A stretch of 35,994 nucleotides of DNA from Actinomycetota bacterium (GCA_012523095.1 JAAYJE010000115.1:1-35994), one strand, 5' to 3'; counted from the first letter of the stretch, positions 1 to 8,186 are shown. Notes: generated from the sequence alone by a model not told the origin. Made by a program: numbers and translations.

Positions 1-80
1 CGGGGTTCGTAGGCGGCGGCTATCCTATCTCGCGCCGCGGAGAGGTCTTCGGAAACTGTCTCGGATGCTTCTGACATCAT
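1..80 (-). CDS. N-terminal start of an unidentified gene, cut by the left edge
   Basis: Two adjacent ATG codons (80-78 and 77-75) open a minus-strand frame without stops to the window edge. It begins M-M-S-E-A-S-E-T-V-S-E-D-L-S and continues A-A-R-D-R-I-A-A-A-Y-E-P. The start lies 19 nt past the VanW stop, so the two genes are probably cotranscribed. The short amphipathic N-terminus, with an L-x-A-x-R-x-R-I-x-A-A pattern, recalls the first helix of YggS-type PLP homeostasis proteins. Only about 26 residues are visible, so that is a guess and not an assignment. The upstream Shine-Dalgarno match is weak (AGAGAAAG). Confidence 0.4.
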   Translation of the reverse strand, partial: MMSEASETVSEDLSAARDRIAAAYEP

Positions 81-99
81 GCCGGCTTTCTCTGGGTTT

Positions 100-2013
100 T
101 CATGGGATCGTGGTGCCGGTGGTAGGAGCGGGTGTAGCGCCCGGTTCTGAGTCGGCGGTAGGAGCCGGGAGCGTGGTGGTCGTGGTCGAGCCGACTCCCA
201 CCTCGACCTCTCGGGTGATCATCTTCCAAGTGCTCATGAACTTGTCTTCGTGGATCACCGTTCCGTCCTTCGCGGTGACCGTGCGGAGCACATCTATCGA
301 CCTGCCCTCTTGGCCTGTTACTCTGATGCGCGTCACGCCCGGCTTGAGCCAGGAGGCCTTGATCTCCCACACGGCCCGTCGCGTCTTGTTGTAGAAGTCG
401 CCCGTCGAATGATTCACTTTGCGTCCGTCGTCGGTCCCGTAGATGTCGAAAGTGGTCGTGATGCCGTCGGAGGCGCCACGGATCAGGATGTGGTGCTTGG
501 TGTCGTTCAGAAAACGCATGTTCGGTCCGTTGGAGGTGGCCGTCGCGTCTCTGCCCTTGGGGTAATGATCGATATAGATGGAGTGGTTCTTGCGCTCCAC
601 TATCTTGAGTCCCGCGAAGAAAGCGGCATTGAAGAGGGTCGTCGATACCTGGCAGATGCCGCCTCCAAGGACGTCTTCCATCTCTCGATAGGCGATGCCG
701 GGCGCCAACTGGTACCCACGCTCTGCGGTACGCGGCCCGATCTGCTTGATGAAGTCGTATTCCTCGCCGGGCGCGAGGATCACGTAACTCGTATATTCGG
801 TCGCGATTCGCACGTTTGTTTGTCGCTCCGGCGTTCCTTCGTACTTGGTGGTGAAGGTGCTGAGCCTGGTTCTGATGCCCATGGCCTCTGCTTCCTTGGC
901 CATCAGGTCGGGTTCCACCTCGATCATCACCGTCTTGGCCGTACGATCTGTGGTGGAGAGCGCCGCCGCCGTGAGGGCTCGGGCGGTGGCTTCGAAGTCG
1001 AGCGCTCTACCCATCTTGCCGAGCTCCACCCAGACCTTCCCGCCGCTGGTCTTGAATCTGGCGTCGACCGGTTCCACATCCACCTTCGCCGCCACCTCTT
1101 TGAGGAAGGGGCTCATCTTGTCGGCCGAGAGGAAGACGCCCAGCGTGGACACTCCGTCGTTATCGTCAGACACGAAGCCCATGTAGGCGCCTATCTGTTC
1201 AGGAGTCAGCTCCCATTGGTTGCCGTCGCCGCTCCTCAGCGTCACCGGACCGCCGACCATGGACCCCGCGTCTTCGACGGCTTGGCGGTGGTCCTCGACC
1301 ACCAGCGTCGGCTCCTTGACCCTCATCGGGACGGTGATCTCGACCGGCCGGAAGGTGAGTAGCGCCGTCTTCAGCTGTTCGCGCAGGGTAGCCCGGTCCA
1401 CCAATAGTCCCTTGCGGCCCTCCAAGAAGCGGGCGTCGTCGCCATCGACGGCGATGCCGGCATCCACCGGAGCGAGGTCGAGCTGTTGTGCCACTGCGTA
1501 GAGGACCCTGGCCATAAGGTTCCCGTCGTAGGCGCCCTGCAGCGCTACGTCTTCATCTGTGGATAACAGCTTGAGACGCCGGCCGAGGTTGGTCAGGAGA
1601 TTGCCCTCGCGGGTGATGTCCATGGCGACGGAGACCGCAGTCTTCACATCAACCTTGAGTCCGACGTCGGCAGGAGTGATCGTCCACGTCTTGCTCCCGC
1701 TCTTGAGGGTCACCTCAGTGCCCCAGGCTTCCTTGACCGACTGCTCCACGCGGATGGCGGCCTCGTCGCGAGTGAGACCGGCGACGCTGCGTCCGGCGAT
1801 GGTGATTCCGGCGTGCACCTTGTTGTTGTACACGGCGGAATCGATGAGTACGACAAGCAGGAACGCAACGACCAAACATCCGAGCACGAACAGGGCGCGG
1901 CGGCGCCAGATATGGCGCCCGCTTCTCTTGGTGATCTTCGGAATCCTCAAGAAGGCTGATACCCCCGGAATCGCGGATGTCACAAGATAACAGACAAGCC
2001 GCATATTGCGCAT
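100..2013 (-). CDS. VanW-family membrane-anchored cell-wall protein
   Basis: About 637 residues. A basic N-terminus precedes one transmembrane segment (about residues 40-60, rich in L/V/F) and a long extracytoplasmic part. The first half has two repeats of the putative peptidoglycan-binding type that usually precede VanW. The VanW domain lies about two thirds along, with the typical stretches APGEEYDF, GGGICQVSTTLFNAAF and a following H-Y-P-x-G-x-D-A-T motif. A short beta-rich, G5-like stretch and a Thr/Pro-rich tail close the protein. VanW proteins are surface proteins of Gram-positives; their biochemical role is unsettled and the name does not imply vancomycin resistance. The start is uncertain. 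The frame is open to a TTG at 2073, but that would overlap the amidohydrolase remnant and adds an Arg-rich stretch. ATG at 2013 or 2004, or TTG at 1950 just before the membrane segment, are more likely. Confidence 0.85.
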   Translation of the reverse strand: MRNMRLVCYLVTSAIPGVSAFLRIPKITKRSGRHIWRRRALFVLGCLVVAFLLVVLIDSAVYNNKVHAGITIAGRSVAGLTRDEAAIRVEQSVKEAWGTEVTLKSGSKTWTITPADVGLKVDVKTAVSVAMDITREGNLLTNLGRRLKLLSTDEDVALQGAYDGNLMARVLYAVAQQLDLAPVDAGIAVDGDDARFLEGRKGLLVDRATLREQLKTALLTFRPVEITVPMRVKEPTLVVEDHRQAVEDAGSMVGGPVTLRSGDGNQWELTPEQIGAYMGFVSDDNDGVSTLGVFLSADKMSPFLKEVAAKVDVEPVDARFKTSGGKVWVELGKMGRALDFEATARALTAAALSTTDRTAKTVMIEVEPDLMAKEAEAMGIRTRLSTFTTKYEGTPERQTNVRIATEYTSYVILAPGEEYDFIKQIGPRTAERGYQLAPGIAYREMEDVLGGGICQVSTTLFNAAFFAGLKIVERKNHSIYIDHYPKGRDATATSNGPNMRFLNDTKHHILIRGASDGITTTFDIYGTDDGRKVNHSTGDFYNKTRRAVWEIKASWLKPGVTRIRVTGQEGRSIDVLRTVTAKDGTVIHEDKFMSTWKMITREVEVGVGSTTTTTLPAPTADSEPGATPAPTTGTTIP

Positions 2014-2053
2014 ATCGGGCGATCGTCTCAATCGCCGCGCCGGAAATGAGGGT

Positions 2054-2242
2054 CTAGTTCTCCGGTTCGTCAAAGATGTCCGGCTGGCCTTCTGGGAACA
2101 TCCTGGGGTAGGGCACCGGCAGCTTGTACAGCTTCGCTGCCGTACCGCCGAGGATGAGGTTGATATCGTCCTTGGGGTTCATCTCCGACACCTTGGCAAG
2201 CAACTGGGTGAGTGTCGACGACGAATCTAGCGATATTCCCTC
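2054..2242 (-). pseudogene. C-terminal remnant of an amidohydrolase-2 family gene
   Basis: Between the molybdopterin gene and the VanW gene the minus strand encodes, from an in-frame TGA at 2245-2243 to a TAG at 2056-2054, a peptide ending in S-E-M-N-P-K-D-D-I-N-L-I-L-G-G-T-A-A-K-L-Y, then K-L-P. This is the typical last helix of metal-dependent amidohydrolases (Amidohydro_2; pattern N-P-x-D-x-x-x-I-L-G-x-N-A-x-x-L-Y-x-L), followed by the short proline-rich tail common in that family. No start codon or metal-binding residues remain, so it is a relic. It lies only 5 nt past the stop of the oxidoreductase, which suggests the lost gene was its downstream operon partner. Such enzymes decarboxylate or hydrolyse ring acids. 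Confidence 0.7.
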
Positions 2243-2250
2243 TCAGGCGA

Positions 2251-4884
2251 CTAGACCTCCATATTTCTATCCACTATCCCTGCTATGCAGGGGCCGGCTG
2301 TGATGTGACACGGTCTTGCGAACGGTTCTGGATACTTGCGTCGCAGCTCGTCGAGGTCGGTCTTCTCCACCTCTACGAGGAAGCCTGAGACCGCCATACC
2401 CACGGTGTTCTTCGAGGTGCAGTTGCGGGGCACGATGGTGTTTATCACCCCGCCTCTGTCGATCTCGCCGGGTACGATGGGGTCGTACTTGGCCCCGTGG
2501 TCCATGCCCACGGCTCCGGCTATGATCCGCTCGGTCACGTAAGCGCCGGCGAGCACGAGCCCTCGTTCGTTATATACGGACACCACGTCACCGTGTTCGA
2601 TACCCCGGGCCGCCGCATCGGCGGGGTTCATCCACAGCGGGTGGTACTGGTAGCCGTCGGAGCCCCGGATCTTGCAGGTCTCGATCTCCCTGAACCAGGT
2701 GACGTCGTCGTGCTGGGAGTGCACCCCCCAGCGGGGGTGGTTGCTCATGACGAGCAGAGGGTACCTCTTGCTCCTTTCCGTCCCCAAGGTTTCCTGATGC
2801 GATTCACCTTCCGGTATCCAGTGCGGCACCGGCGGTCTCTCCAGATCGTCGGGGAAGTGCTCGGCAAGCCCGGTGGAGTAGAACTCCAGCCTGCCCGTGG
2901 GAGTGGAGAGAGGATGCGCCTCGGGATCTTCGTAGAACTCGATGAGCCCGGCCGGGATCTTCTCCCAATCGGGATCGGTGGGGATCACGTAGTAACCTTT
3001 CTCGTTGAGGTCCTCCCAGGAGATCTTGTCGGCCGATCCTGAGTTCTCATAGCCCGACAGGATGATCTCTTCCACCGTCATCCCGCCCGTGTACTCCTCC
3101 AGCAGGCCCAGGCGTTCGGCGATCTTGCAAACGACCTCATAGTCGCTTATCGACTCGCCCAGCGGCTCGATGCAGCGGGGTTGCGGGTAGAGCAGGTCGA
3201 GTTGCCCGCTGAACACATCGCTACCTATGTCGTCCTCCTCCAACTTCGTGTTGACAGGCAGGAGTAGATCCGCGAAAAGGGCGTCGTTCTCTATCCAGGG
3301 ATGCTGGCACATGATGAACTCGATATCGGGGTGGCGCATGGCCCGGATGAAGTTGTTGCCGTCGTTCCAGCAGGTGATCCAGGAGGGGGAGTCGGTCCAG
3401 ATCATGTGGATCTTCGATGCGCCCTCCGCCGGATATTTGTACTGGACGAACTGCTCCTCTTTCTCGCTGCGCACGCCGTACCGGTTGCCAAACCAGGTGC
3501 CTTCACCATCCAGGATAAGCTTTGGGACTAGGGTCTTGGGGATGACGGACTCACGACCGGACTCGGGCGGCCCGTCTCCTCGATAGGCCGCGTCCAGGCT
3601 GGTCCGCCACGCCGGCGCCGGGGCCGACATGTACTCGGGATCGAGATCCAGGGCCCACTCGATCATCTTGGCCTGGTTGCAGCCCGGCCGGCCGAGGCCC
3701 TGCATGGCCAAGCACAGCACCTGCAGTCGGGCGGGTTCGGTGGCGTAGGGGCCGCGGATGCCCGGGCCTCCGTTGCCGATGACAATGGTTGTTCGTTTGG
3801 AGGCCCACTCCTCGGCCAAAGCTTTGATGACGCGGGCCGACACCCCGGTGATAGGGGCGGCCCACTCGGGGCTCTTGGCTACCCCGTCTTCGTCGCCCCT
3901 CACATACGCTTCGAACTCGTCGACGCCGTAGGCGTGGGTCTCGAGATACTCCTTGTCATAGGTGCCGTTCTTGAACCAGTGGTAGGCGATGGCTAGGTAG
4001 AGGGCGGCGTCGGTGTTGGGCAGAATAGGGATCCACTTGTCGGCGTGGACCGCCGCGGCGTAGTTCAGGTCGGGGGCGATGTAGATCTGCTTGATGCCCA
4101 GCTCTGTCCACCAATAGCTGAGACGGCTGGGAAGCTGCCCACCCCAGCCCCACGTGGTGGTCTCCTGGTCGCAGCCCCAGAAGAGTAGGAGCTCGGCGTT
4201 CTTAGCGATGTCGAAGAGCAGGTTGCTCTGGGGCTTCTGTTGGCCCAGATACTCGCAACCCCACGCATGTTTGGCGCCCCACCACCATCCCTCCCAACTA
4301 TCGGCGTTGCGCACCTGGTGCGTGTAGCCGCCGAAGAGATGGAGCAGCTTGCGGCCGCAACCGTGCGGGCCGTGCACCACTTTGCTCTCGCCGTGCTGGT
4401 CGTTCTGATAGAGGATGGCCGTGGGGCCGTAGGTCTGCTTGACCCTGAGCATCTCGCCCACGATGATGTCCAAAGCTTCGTCCCAGCCGATGCGCTCGTA
4501 CTTGCTGACCCCCCGGTTCTGGATGTTGCGGCCGCCGGGCCCGGTTGAACCAGGAGCGCCGCTCGGATCGAAGTCCACCCGCTTCATGGGGTACCGGATG
4601 CGGGCCGGGGAGTAGACCCGTTTCTTATAAGCCAGGCTGAGTGGGGGCGGCAAGGTCTTCTCGCTGGGTTCGAAGGTCTTGCCCCGGGCATGCATCACCC
4701 AGGGCTTCACTTCTTCCTTGGTGAACTTGTCGTAATAGCGGGCCGGGCGGATGCGGAGGATCCTGCCGTCTTTCACGTCGATCATGCAGGCGTTGGCGCC
4801 CCAGGGAGCGCCAAGGAAGGCCATGTCACGGACGATCGTCTGTTCGCCTGACCTTTCTACAGGTTTCTCTAGAGGTCGATTCAT
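2251..4884 (-). CDS. Molybdopterin oxidoreductase, pyrogallol-transhydroxylase large-subunit type
   Basis: 877 residues, a DMSO-reductase superfamily catalytic subunit that should bind Mo with two pterin guanine dinucleotides. The N-terminus (MAFLGAPWGANACMIDVKDG, residues 21-40) has the fold start of the family but only one Cys, so the usual N-terminal 4Fe-4S site is missing. Both the length and the missing cluster match the alpha subunit of Pelobacter pyrogallol transhydroxylase (about 875 residues). Asp195-Ser196 (N-A-D-S-W) sits where that enzyme has its Asp and the Ser Mo ligand. A Trp/Gly-rich stretch follows, and the C-terminal MGD-binding domain contains M-S-N-H-P-R-W-G-V-H-S-Q. No twin-Arg signal is present, so it should be cytoplasmic. 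The ATG overlaps the upstream cupin frame as ATGA and has a good GAAGGAG site. No ferredoxin-like beta subunit is adjacent. The exact reaction (transhydroxylase, hydratase or dehydrogenase) is inferred. Confidence 0.85.
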   Translation of the reverse strand: MNRPLEKPVERSGEQTIVRDMAFLGAPWGANACMIDVKDGRILRIRPARYYDKFTKEEVKPWVMHARGKTFEPSEKTLPPPLSLAYKKRVYSPARIRYPMKRVDFDPSGAPGSTGPGGRNIQNRGVSKYERIGWDEALDIIVGEMLRVKQTYGPTAILYQNDQHGESKVVHGPHGCGRKLLHLFGGYTHQVRNADSWEGWWWGAKHAWGCEYLGQQKPQSNLLFDIAKNAELLLFWGCDQETTTWGWGGQLPSRLSYWWTELGIKQIYIAPDLNYAAAVHADKWIPILPNTDAALYLAIAYHWFKNGTYDKEYLETHAYGVDEFEAYVRGDEDGVAKSPEWAAPITGVSARVIKALAEEWASKRTTIVIGNGGPGIRGPYATEPARLQVLCLAMQGLGRPGCNQAKMIEWALDLDPEYMSAPAPAWRTSLDAAYRGDGPPESGRESVIPKTLVPKLILDGEGTWFGNRYGVRSEKEEQFVQYKYPAEGASKIHMIWTDSPSWITCWNDGNNFIRAMRHPDIEFIMCQHPWIENDALFADLLLPVNTKLEEDDIGSDVFSGQLDLLYPQPRCIEPLGESISDYEVVCKIAERLGLLEEYTGGMTVEEIILSGYENSGSADKISWEDLNEKGYYVIPTDPDWEKIPAGLIEFYEDPEAHPLSTPTGRLEFYSTGLAEHFPDDLERPPVPHWIPEGESHQETLGTERSKRYPLLVMSNHPRWGVHSQHDDVTWFREIETCKIRGSDGYQYHPLWMNPADAAARGIEHGDVVSVYNERGLVLAGAYVTERIIAGAVGMDHGAKYDPIVPGEIDRGGVINTIVPRNCTSKNTVGMAVSGFLVEVEKTDLDELRRKYPEPFARPCHITAGPCIAGIVDRNMEV

Positions 4885-5132
4885 ATCATCTCCTTCAGGA
4901 AGATCGGTCGGCGCGCGGGCGCTTGGGCGTCGCCGGGCTCCAGTTCGTGCACCTTGTCACCCACTTTGGCCCTCGCCCGTCCCGAGAGAACGTAGACACG
5001 TGGTCTTCCTCGGCGTGCACGTGGCCTATGGCGCGGCCTATCTCAGGTTGGAATTCCCCTACATAGAACTCTATCTGAACCCCAGGGCACAGTTCAAGAT
5101 TGACCATGGGAGTGAGCCGGTACCCTTCATGA
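4881..5132 (-). pseudogene. Frameshifted, truncated cupin gene
   Basis: The minus strand reads N-H-E-G-Y-R-L-T-P-M-V-N-L-E-L-C-P-G-V-Q and continues through a first cupin motif, G-H-V-H-A-E-E-D-H-V. Near 4995-5000 the frame must shift (equivalent to two extra bases) to continue Y-V-L-S-G-R-A-R-A-K-V-G-D-K-V-H-E-L-E-P-G-D, a normal cupin continuation. The second frame ends at TGA 4883-4881, overlapping the ATG of the molybdopterin gene (ATGA), as expected for a formerly coupled gene pair. The second cupin motif is missing, so the C-terminal half is also lost. An ATG at 5107 is the first start in the upstream frame. A sequencing error could explain the shift, but not the missing second half. 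Confidence 0.65.
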
Positions 5133-5300
5133 TTAGGGATCGTATGACAAGAAACCCTCCGTCTCGAGGGTCCGGGCGAAGCGGTAGACGGTAGCCCTGC
5201 GAAGGCCGGTCCGGCGGCTGAGGTCGGCAAGGCTGAGGCTGCGCGATTCTGCGGTGAACTGGCTGAGGACGCTTAAGCCTCGCGACAGAGACTGTACCAA
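5133..5300 (-). pseudogene. IclR-family regulator stub (N-terminal HTH only)
   Basis: From a TTG at 5300 the minus strand encodes 55 residues: L-V-Q-S-L-S-R-G-L-S-V-L-S-Q-F, then S-L-S-L-A-D-L-S-R-R-T-G-L-R-R-A-T-V-Y-R, then L-E-T-E-G-F-L-S-Y-D-P and a TAA at 5135-5133. This is a textbook IclR winged helix-turn-helix. The whole ligand-binding domain that should follow Y-D-P is absent, and sequence in the next frame immediately becomes the cupin fragment. The start is uncertain because the frame stays open upstream. The stub could still bind DNA, but IclR proteins need the C-terminal domain to form their tetramer, so it is most likely dead. Confidence 0.7.
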
Positions 5301-5450
5301 CTGGGGGCCTTTACCCTGTCGCGGTCCAGGCTGTGACAGGCTTCTCTGAGTCGGAGGGCAGTACCCCCCGTCAGCCGCGGCCGCCGAGAAGCATGCCGCG
5401 ATATGATGTAGGCCTTATTCGCATCGGAAGCCACACGAGAGGGGCGCCAA

Positions 5451-6236
5451 TTGAACAGTCGATTCGACGGCAAAGTGGCGCTGGTGACCGGGGCTGCCTC
5501 CGGCATCGGCAGGATGGGCGCGCGACTATTCGCGCGCGAAGGGGCCAAGGTCGTCGTGGCGACCGGCTCCAACGTCACGGGCGGAGAGGAGACCGTCAGG
5601 CTGATCAAGGAGGCCGGCGGCGAGGCGGCCTTCGTGCAGTGCGATGTCTCGAATGAAGTCGACGTGAAGGCCATGGTGGGGGAATGCGCCAGACTCTACG
5701 GCCGCCTCGACTACGCTTTCAACAACGCCGGTATAGGCCCGGACGGCGTGCGGGTCCCCGTGGCCAAGATCGTGGAGTGCCCGGAAGAGATCTGGGACCG
5801 TACCCTCGACGTCAACCTCAAGGGCGTCTTCCTCTGCCTCAAGCACGAGATGCAGCAGATGATGGACCAGGGGGAGGGCGGGGCTATCGTGAACACGTCC
5901 TCCATCGGCGCGCTCAAACCGGTGCCCGGATTCTGCGCTTACAGCTCCAGCAAGTCCGGGCTCACGGCTCTCACCAAGACCGCGGCTCTGGAAGGTGGCG
6001 AGTACGGTATCCGGGTCAACACCATCCTGCCCGGTCCGACCCAGAACACCCTGCTCTTCAAGTACCTCACGTCCACCGACCCTGACGTCCGAGGGCATAT
6101 GGAAGGTGAGATCCCGCTCCACCGTATCGGCTACCCGGAAGACATGGCCGAGACGGTCATCTGGCTCTGCTCAGACGTCGCGTCGTTCATCACGGGCCAG
6201 TCGCTGCCCGTCGACGGAGGCATGACGGCTCACTGA
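5451..6236 (+). CDS. Short-chain dehydrogenase/reductase
   Basis: 261 residues, classical SDR fold, NAD(P)-dependent alcohol/ketone oxidoreductase. Visible motifs are the cofactor loop TGAASGIG (about residues 14-21), D64-V for the adenine ring, NNAG (about 90), the catalytic Ser in N-T-S-S-I-G, Y-S-S-S-K (the YxxxK pair, about 165-169), and the C-terminal P-V-D-G-G. The TTG start at 5451 is preceded by GAGGGG at a suitable distance. A TATGAT hexamer at 5402-5407 could be the -10 of the operon promoter, although no good -35 is seen. It is the first gene of a four-gene plus-strand operon, divergent from the IclR/cupin scar. The substrate is unknown; the context suggests a hydroxylated ring or side-chain alcohol. 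Confidence 0.92.
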   Translation: MNSRFDGKVALVTGAASGIGRMGARLFAREGAKVVVATGSNVTGGEETVRLIKEAGGEAAFVQCDVSNEVDVKAMVGECARLYGRLDYAFNNAGIGPDGVRVPVAKIVECPEEIWDRTLDVNLKGVFLCLKHEMQQMMDQGEGGAIVNTSSIGALKPVPGFCAYSSSKSGLTALTKTAALEGGEYGIRVNTILPGPTQNTLLFKYLTSTDPDVRGHMEGEIPLHRIGYPEDMAETVIWLCSDVASFITGQSLPVDGGMTAH

Positions 6237-6275
6237 CTTCTTTGGGATGGGACGAAGGAAGGACGGGACCAAGAG

Positions 6276-6743
6276 ATGAGTGATGTCGACAGAATCAACA
6301 AGGAAGTGGTCTCCCGCTTCTACGACGACGTGTTCATCCGGCACGACATGAGCCGTCTGGACGAGTACATGCACGACGACTACATCCAGCACAACCCCGA
6401 CTGCCCCCAGGGCAAGGCCGGCTTCGTGGAGTTCTTCGAAGTGATCTTCAAGGCCGTGCCCGATTTCAGATACGTGCTCAAGAAGATGGTCGCCGACGGC
6501 GACATCGTCATGGCCTACAGCACCACCCTGGGTACCCATTCCGGCGGCCCCTGGCTCGGCCAGGAGGCCGACGGGGCCAAACTCGAATACGACGTGGTCG
6601 ACATCTTCAGGGTCAAGGACGGCAAGATAGCCGAGCATTGGGATGTCGCCGACACCTTCATCTTCTTCAGTCAGCTTGGGATCGCCGAACGGCTTCTGAA
6701 AGAGGGGCTCTCGACCCCGAGACTTGAAGGAGGCGCGTCGTGA
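6276..6743 (+). CDS. SnoaL-like / NTF2-fold protein
   Basis: 155 residues with the pattern of SnoaL-like polyketide cyclase and ester-cyclase relatives: R-F-Y-D-D-V-F near the start, D-D-Y-I-Q-H-N-P (about residues 38-45), F-K-A-V-P-D-F in the middle, and D-I-F-R-V-K-D-G-K-I-A-E-H-W-D near residue 110, where the His-Trp-Asp strand lines the cavity. The family folds as an alpha+beta cone and includes cyclases, isomerases, dehydratases and plain binding proteins, so no reaction can be named. The ATG at 6276 has an AAGGAAGGACGGG tract upstream. Its stop overlaps the next GTG start by 4 nt, pointing to coupled translation with the tandem cupin-like protein. Confidence 0.85.
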   Translation: MSDVDRINKEVVSRFYDDVFIRHDMSRLDEYMHDDYIQHNPDCPQGKAGFVEFFEVIFKAVPDFRYVLKKMVADGDIVMAYSTTLGTHSGGPWLGQEADGAKLEYDVVDIFRVKDGKIAEHWDVADTFIFFSQLGIAERLLKEGLSTPRLEGGAS

Positions 6744-7681
6744 CCGTATCAGAGTTCGAGAGGTACGCCGTCCGGAAACCCATCCGCGAAGCGGCCGATC
6801 CCGGCGTTAAGGGTCGCGACTGGCCCCCGGCGGTTTACATGAGCAGCCGCCAGGTCCCCGAGGCCGACGTCTATCTCGAGATGAGCTGGATCCGGGGAAT
6901 CCCCGAAGGTGGTCCCCAGACTATCGAGCAGGTTCTGGACCACGACCAACTGCTCCTGCATGTCGGCGGCGACTATCGGACGCCGCAGGTGCTGGGCGCT
7001 ACGGTGGAGACTTACCTTGGCGGCCAGCCGATCGTCTTCAACACCACCACAGGCCTGTATATCCCCAGAGGGACGCCGTACGGCCCGTTCATATGGAGGG
7101 AGTTCCACTATCCCCATCTCCAGGTGGGCATCGTGTTCGGGAGCGGTGATCCTTACGCGGGCGTCGATCGGACCGCCGCCGGCGCGGAGAGAGCCGCGGA
7201 GGGGGCAGCCGGCGCCGTGCCCAAGAAGACCGCGGGATTCGACTTCGAAGAGTACGCCATCCGCAGTCCCCTGCGCGAGGCGGGGCCCGATTTCATGGTC
7301 ACCGGTAGGCAGCTTCCCAGCATGACCTACCTCAGTCGCACCCAGGTGAACACGACGAACAACTACCTAGAGTTCGGGTGGATCTGGGACGTGCCCAGCC
7401 GCCCCATCGGCCGGATGCGGCACGACAACCACGGTGAGATGGTCTTCCACTTCGGTAACGACCCCGACCACCCCGAAGAGCTGGGTGCGACCATGCAGTT
7501 CGGCGTCGGTGACGACCCGCTGGAGTTCGACACCACCTACTGCGTGTACGTCCCCAAGGGCATGACCCACGGTCCACTGAGCTGGAAGGAAGTCCGTAGA
7601 CCCATGGTGGAGATGGCGTTGATGCTGGGCGCCGGCATCTGGGCCGAAGGTTGGGAGGGCAGTTTTTTCGACGGATCCTAG
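6740..7681 (+). CDS. Tandem-duplicated cupin-like protein
   Basis: 313 residues made of two homologous halves. Half one (about 6-145) starts F-E-R-Y-A-V-R-K-P-I-R-E-A; half two (about 168-310) starts F-E-E-Y-A-I-R-S-P-L-R-E-A. Each half then has Y-L-E-(M/F)-x-W-I, a D-N-H-G-E-M or D-H-D-Q-L segment, L-G-A-T, and (I/V)-P-(R/K)-G-x-x-(Y/H)-G-P near the end. A Gly/Ala-rich linker (about 146-165) joins them. The pattern suits a double-barrel cupin. The second half keeps His and Glu residues that could bind metal, whereas the first half has diverged and may be structural. It overlaps the SnoaL gene by 4 nt (GTGA) and lies 15 nt before a single-copy relative. Its function is unknown. Confidence 0.75.
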   Translation: MTVSEFERYAVRKPIREAADPGVKGRDWPPAVYMSSRQVPEADVYLEMSWIRGIPEGGPQTIEQVLDHDQLLLHVGGDYRTPQVLGATVETYLGGQPIVFNTTTGLYIPRGTPYGPFIWREFHYPHLQVGIVFGSGDPYAGVDRTAAGAERAAEGAAGAVPKKTAGFDFEEYAIRSPLREAGPDFMVTGRQLPSMTYLSRTQVNTTNNYLEFGWIWDVPSRPIGRMRHDNHGEMVFHFGNDPDHPEELGATMQFGVGDDPLEFDTTYCVYVPKGMTHGPLSWKEVRRPMVEMALMLGAGIWAEGWEGSFFDGS

Positions 7682-7696
7682 AAAGGACGGGTACCC

Positions 7697-8167
7697 ATGA
7701 GCGAATCGAAGTACGGCAAGTACATAGTGACCGAGCGTCGTCTCGACTCCCGTGATGCAGCCCTGCCGCCGGGCGTGGACCCCGAGTCGGTGACCGATAC
7801 CCCGTCGCATCGCAAGATCCTAGGCTTGGACGATCTGGTGCTCAAGGGCTCTCCCTACACCGAGTGCGTGTGGATGTGGCCGGCCGGCGACGACGTGTAT
7901 CCGGAGACCGCCGAGCCTCACTCTCACGCCCACGACTACTGCGAGACCCTAGGCTTCTTCGGCACCGATTTCGCCGATCCCTACGCGCTGCACGGCGAGA
8001 TAGAGTTCTGGATAGAAGACGAGAAGTTCGTTCTCACGAAGAGCTGCCTGATCTTTCTCCCCCAAGGTACCCATCACTGTCCGCTTGTGATCCACAGGGT
8101 GGACAGACCCATCTTCCATTTCTCGACCGGCCCCGGCGGAGCGTACACGCAGGAGATTGCGGAGTAG
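7697..8167 (+). CDS. Cupin-like protein, single domain
   Basis: 156 residues. After a variable N-terminus it has E-P-H-S-H-A-H-D-Y-C-E (about residues 73-83), a plausible cupin metal site, then L-G-F-F-G-T-D, H-G-E-I-E-F-W-I-E-D, and L-P-Q-G-T-H-H-C-P near residue 130, which matches the second motif. The order resembles each half of the upstream tandem protein, so the two genes probably arose by duplication. It is the last gene of the SDR/SnoaL/cupin operon, with an AAAGGACGGG ribosome site. It ends only 19 nt from the convergent stop of the TetR-flavodoxin gene. The role is unknown; possible functions are ring dioxygenase, isomerase or substrate binding. Confidence 0.8.
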   Translation: MSESKYGKYIVTERRLDSRDAALPPGVDPESVTDTPSHRKILGLDDLVLKGSPYTECVWMWPAGDDVYPETAEPHSHAHDYCETLGFFGTDFADPYALHGEIEFWIEDEKFVLTKSCLIFLPQGTHHCPLVIHRVDRPIFHFSTGPGGAYTQEIAE

Positions 8168-8186
8168 CGGGCGCAGCGATGGGCGC

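Noticed and set aside
250-1362. 370-codon plus-strand frame opposite the VanW gene
   Set aside because: Low-complexity Arg/Gly/His/Leu composition, no recognisable motif, fully antisense to a clear VanW protein.
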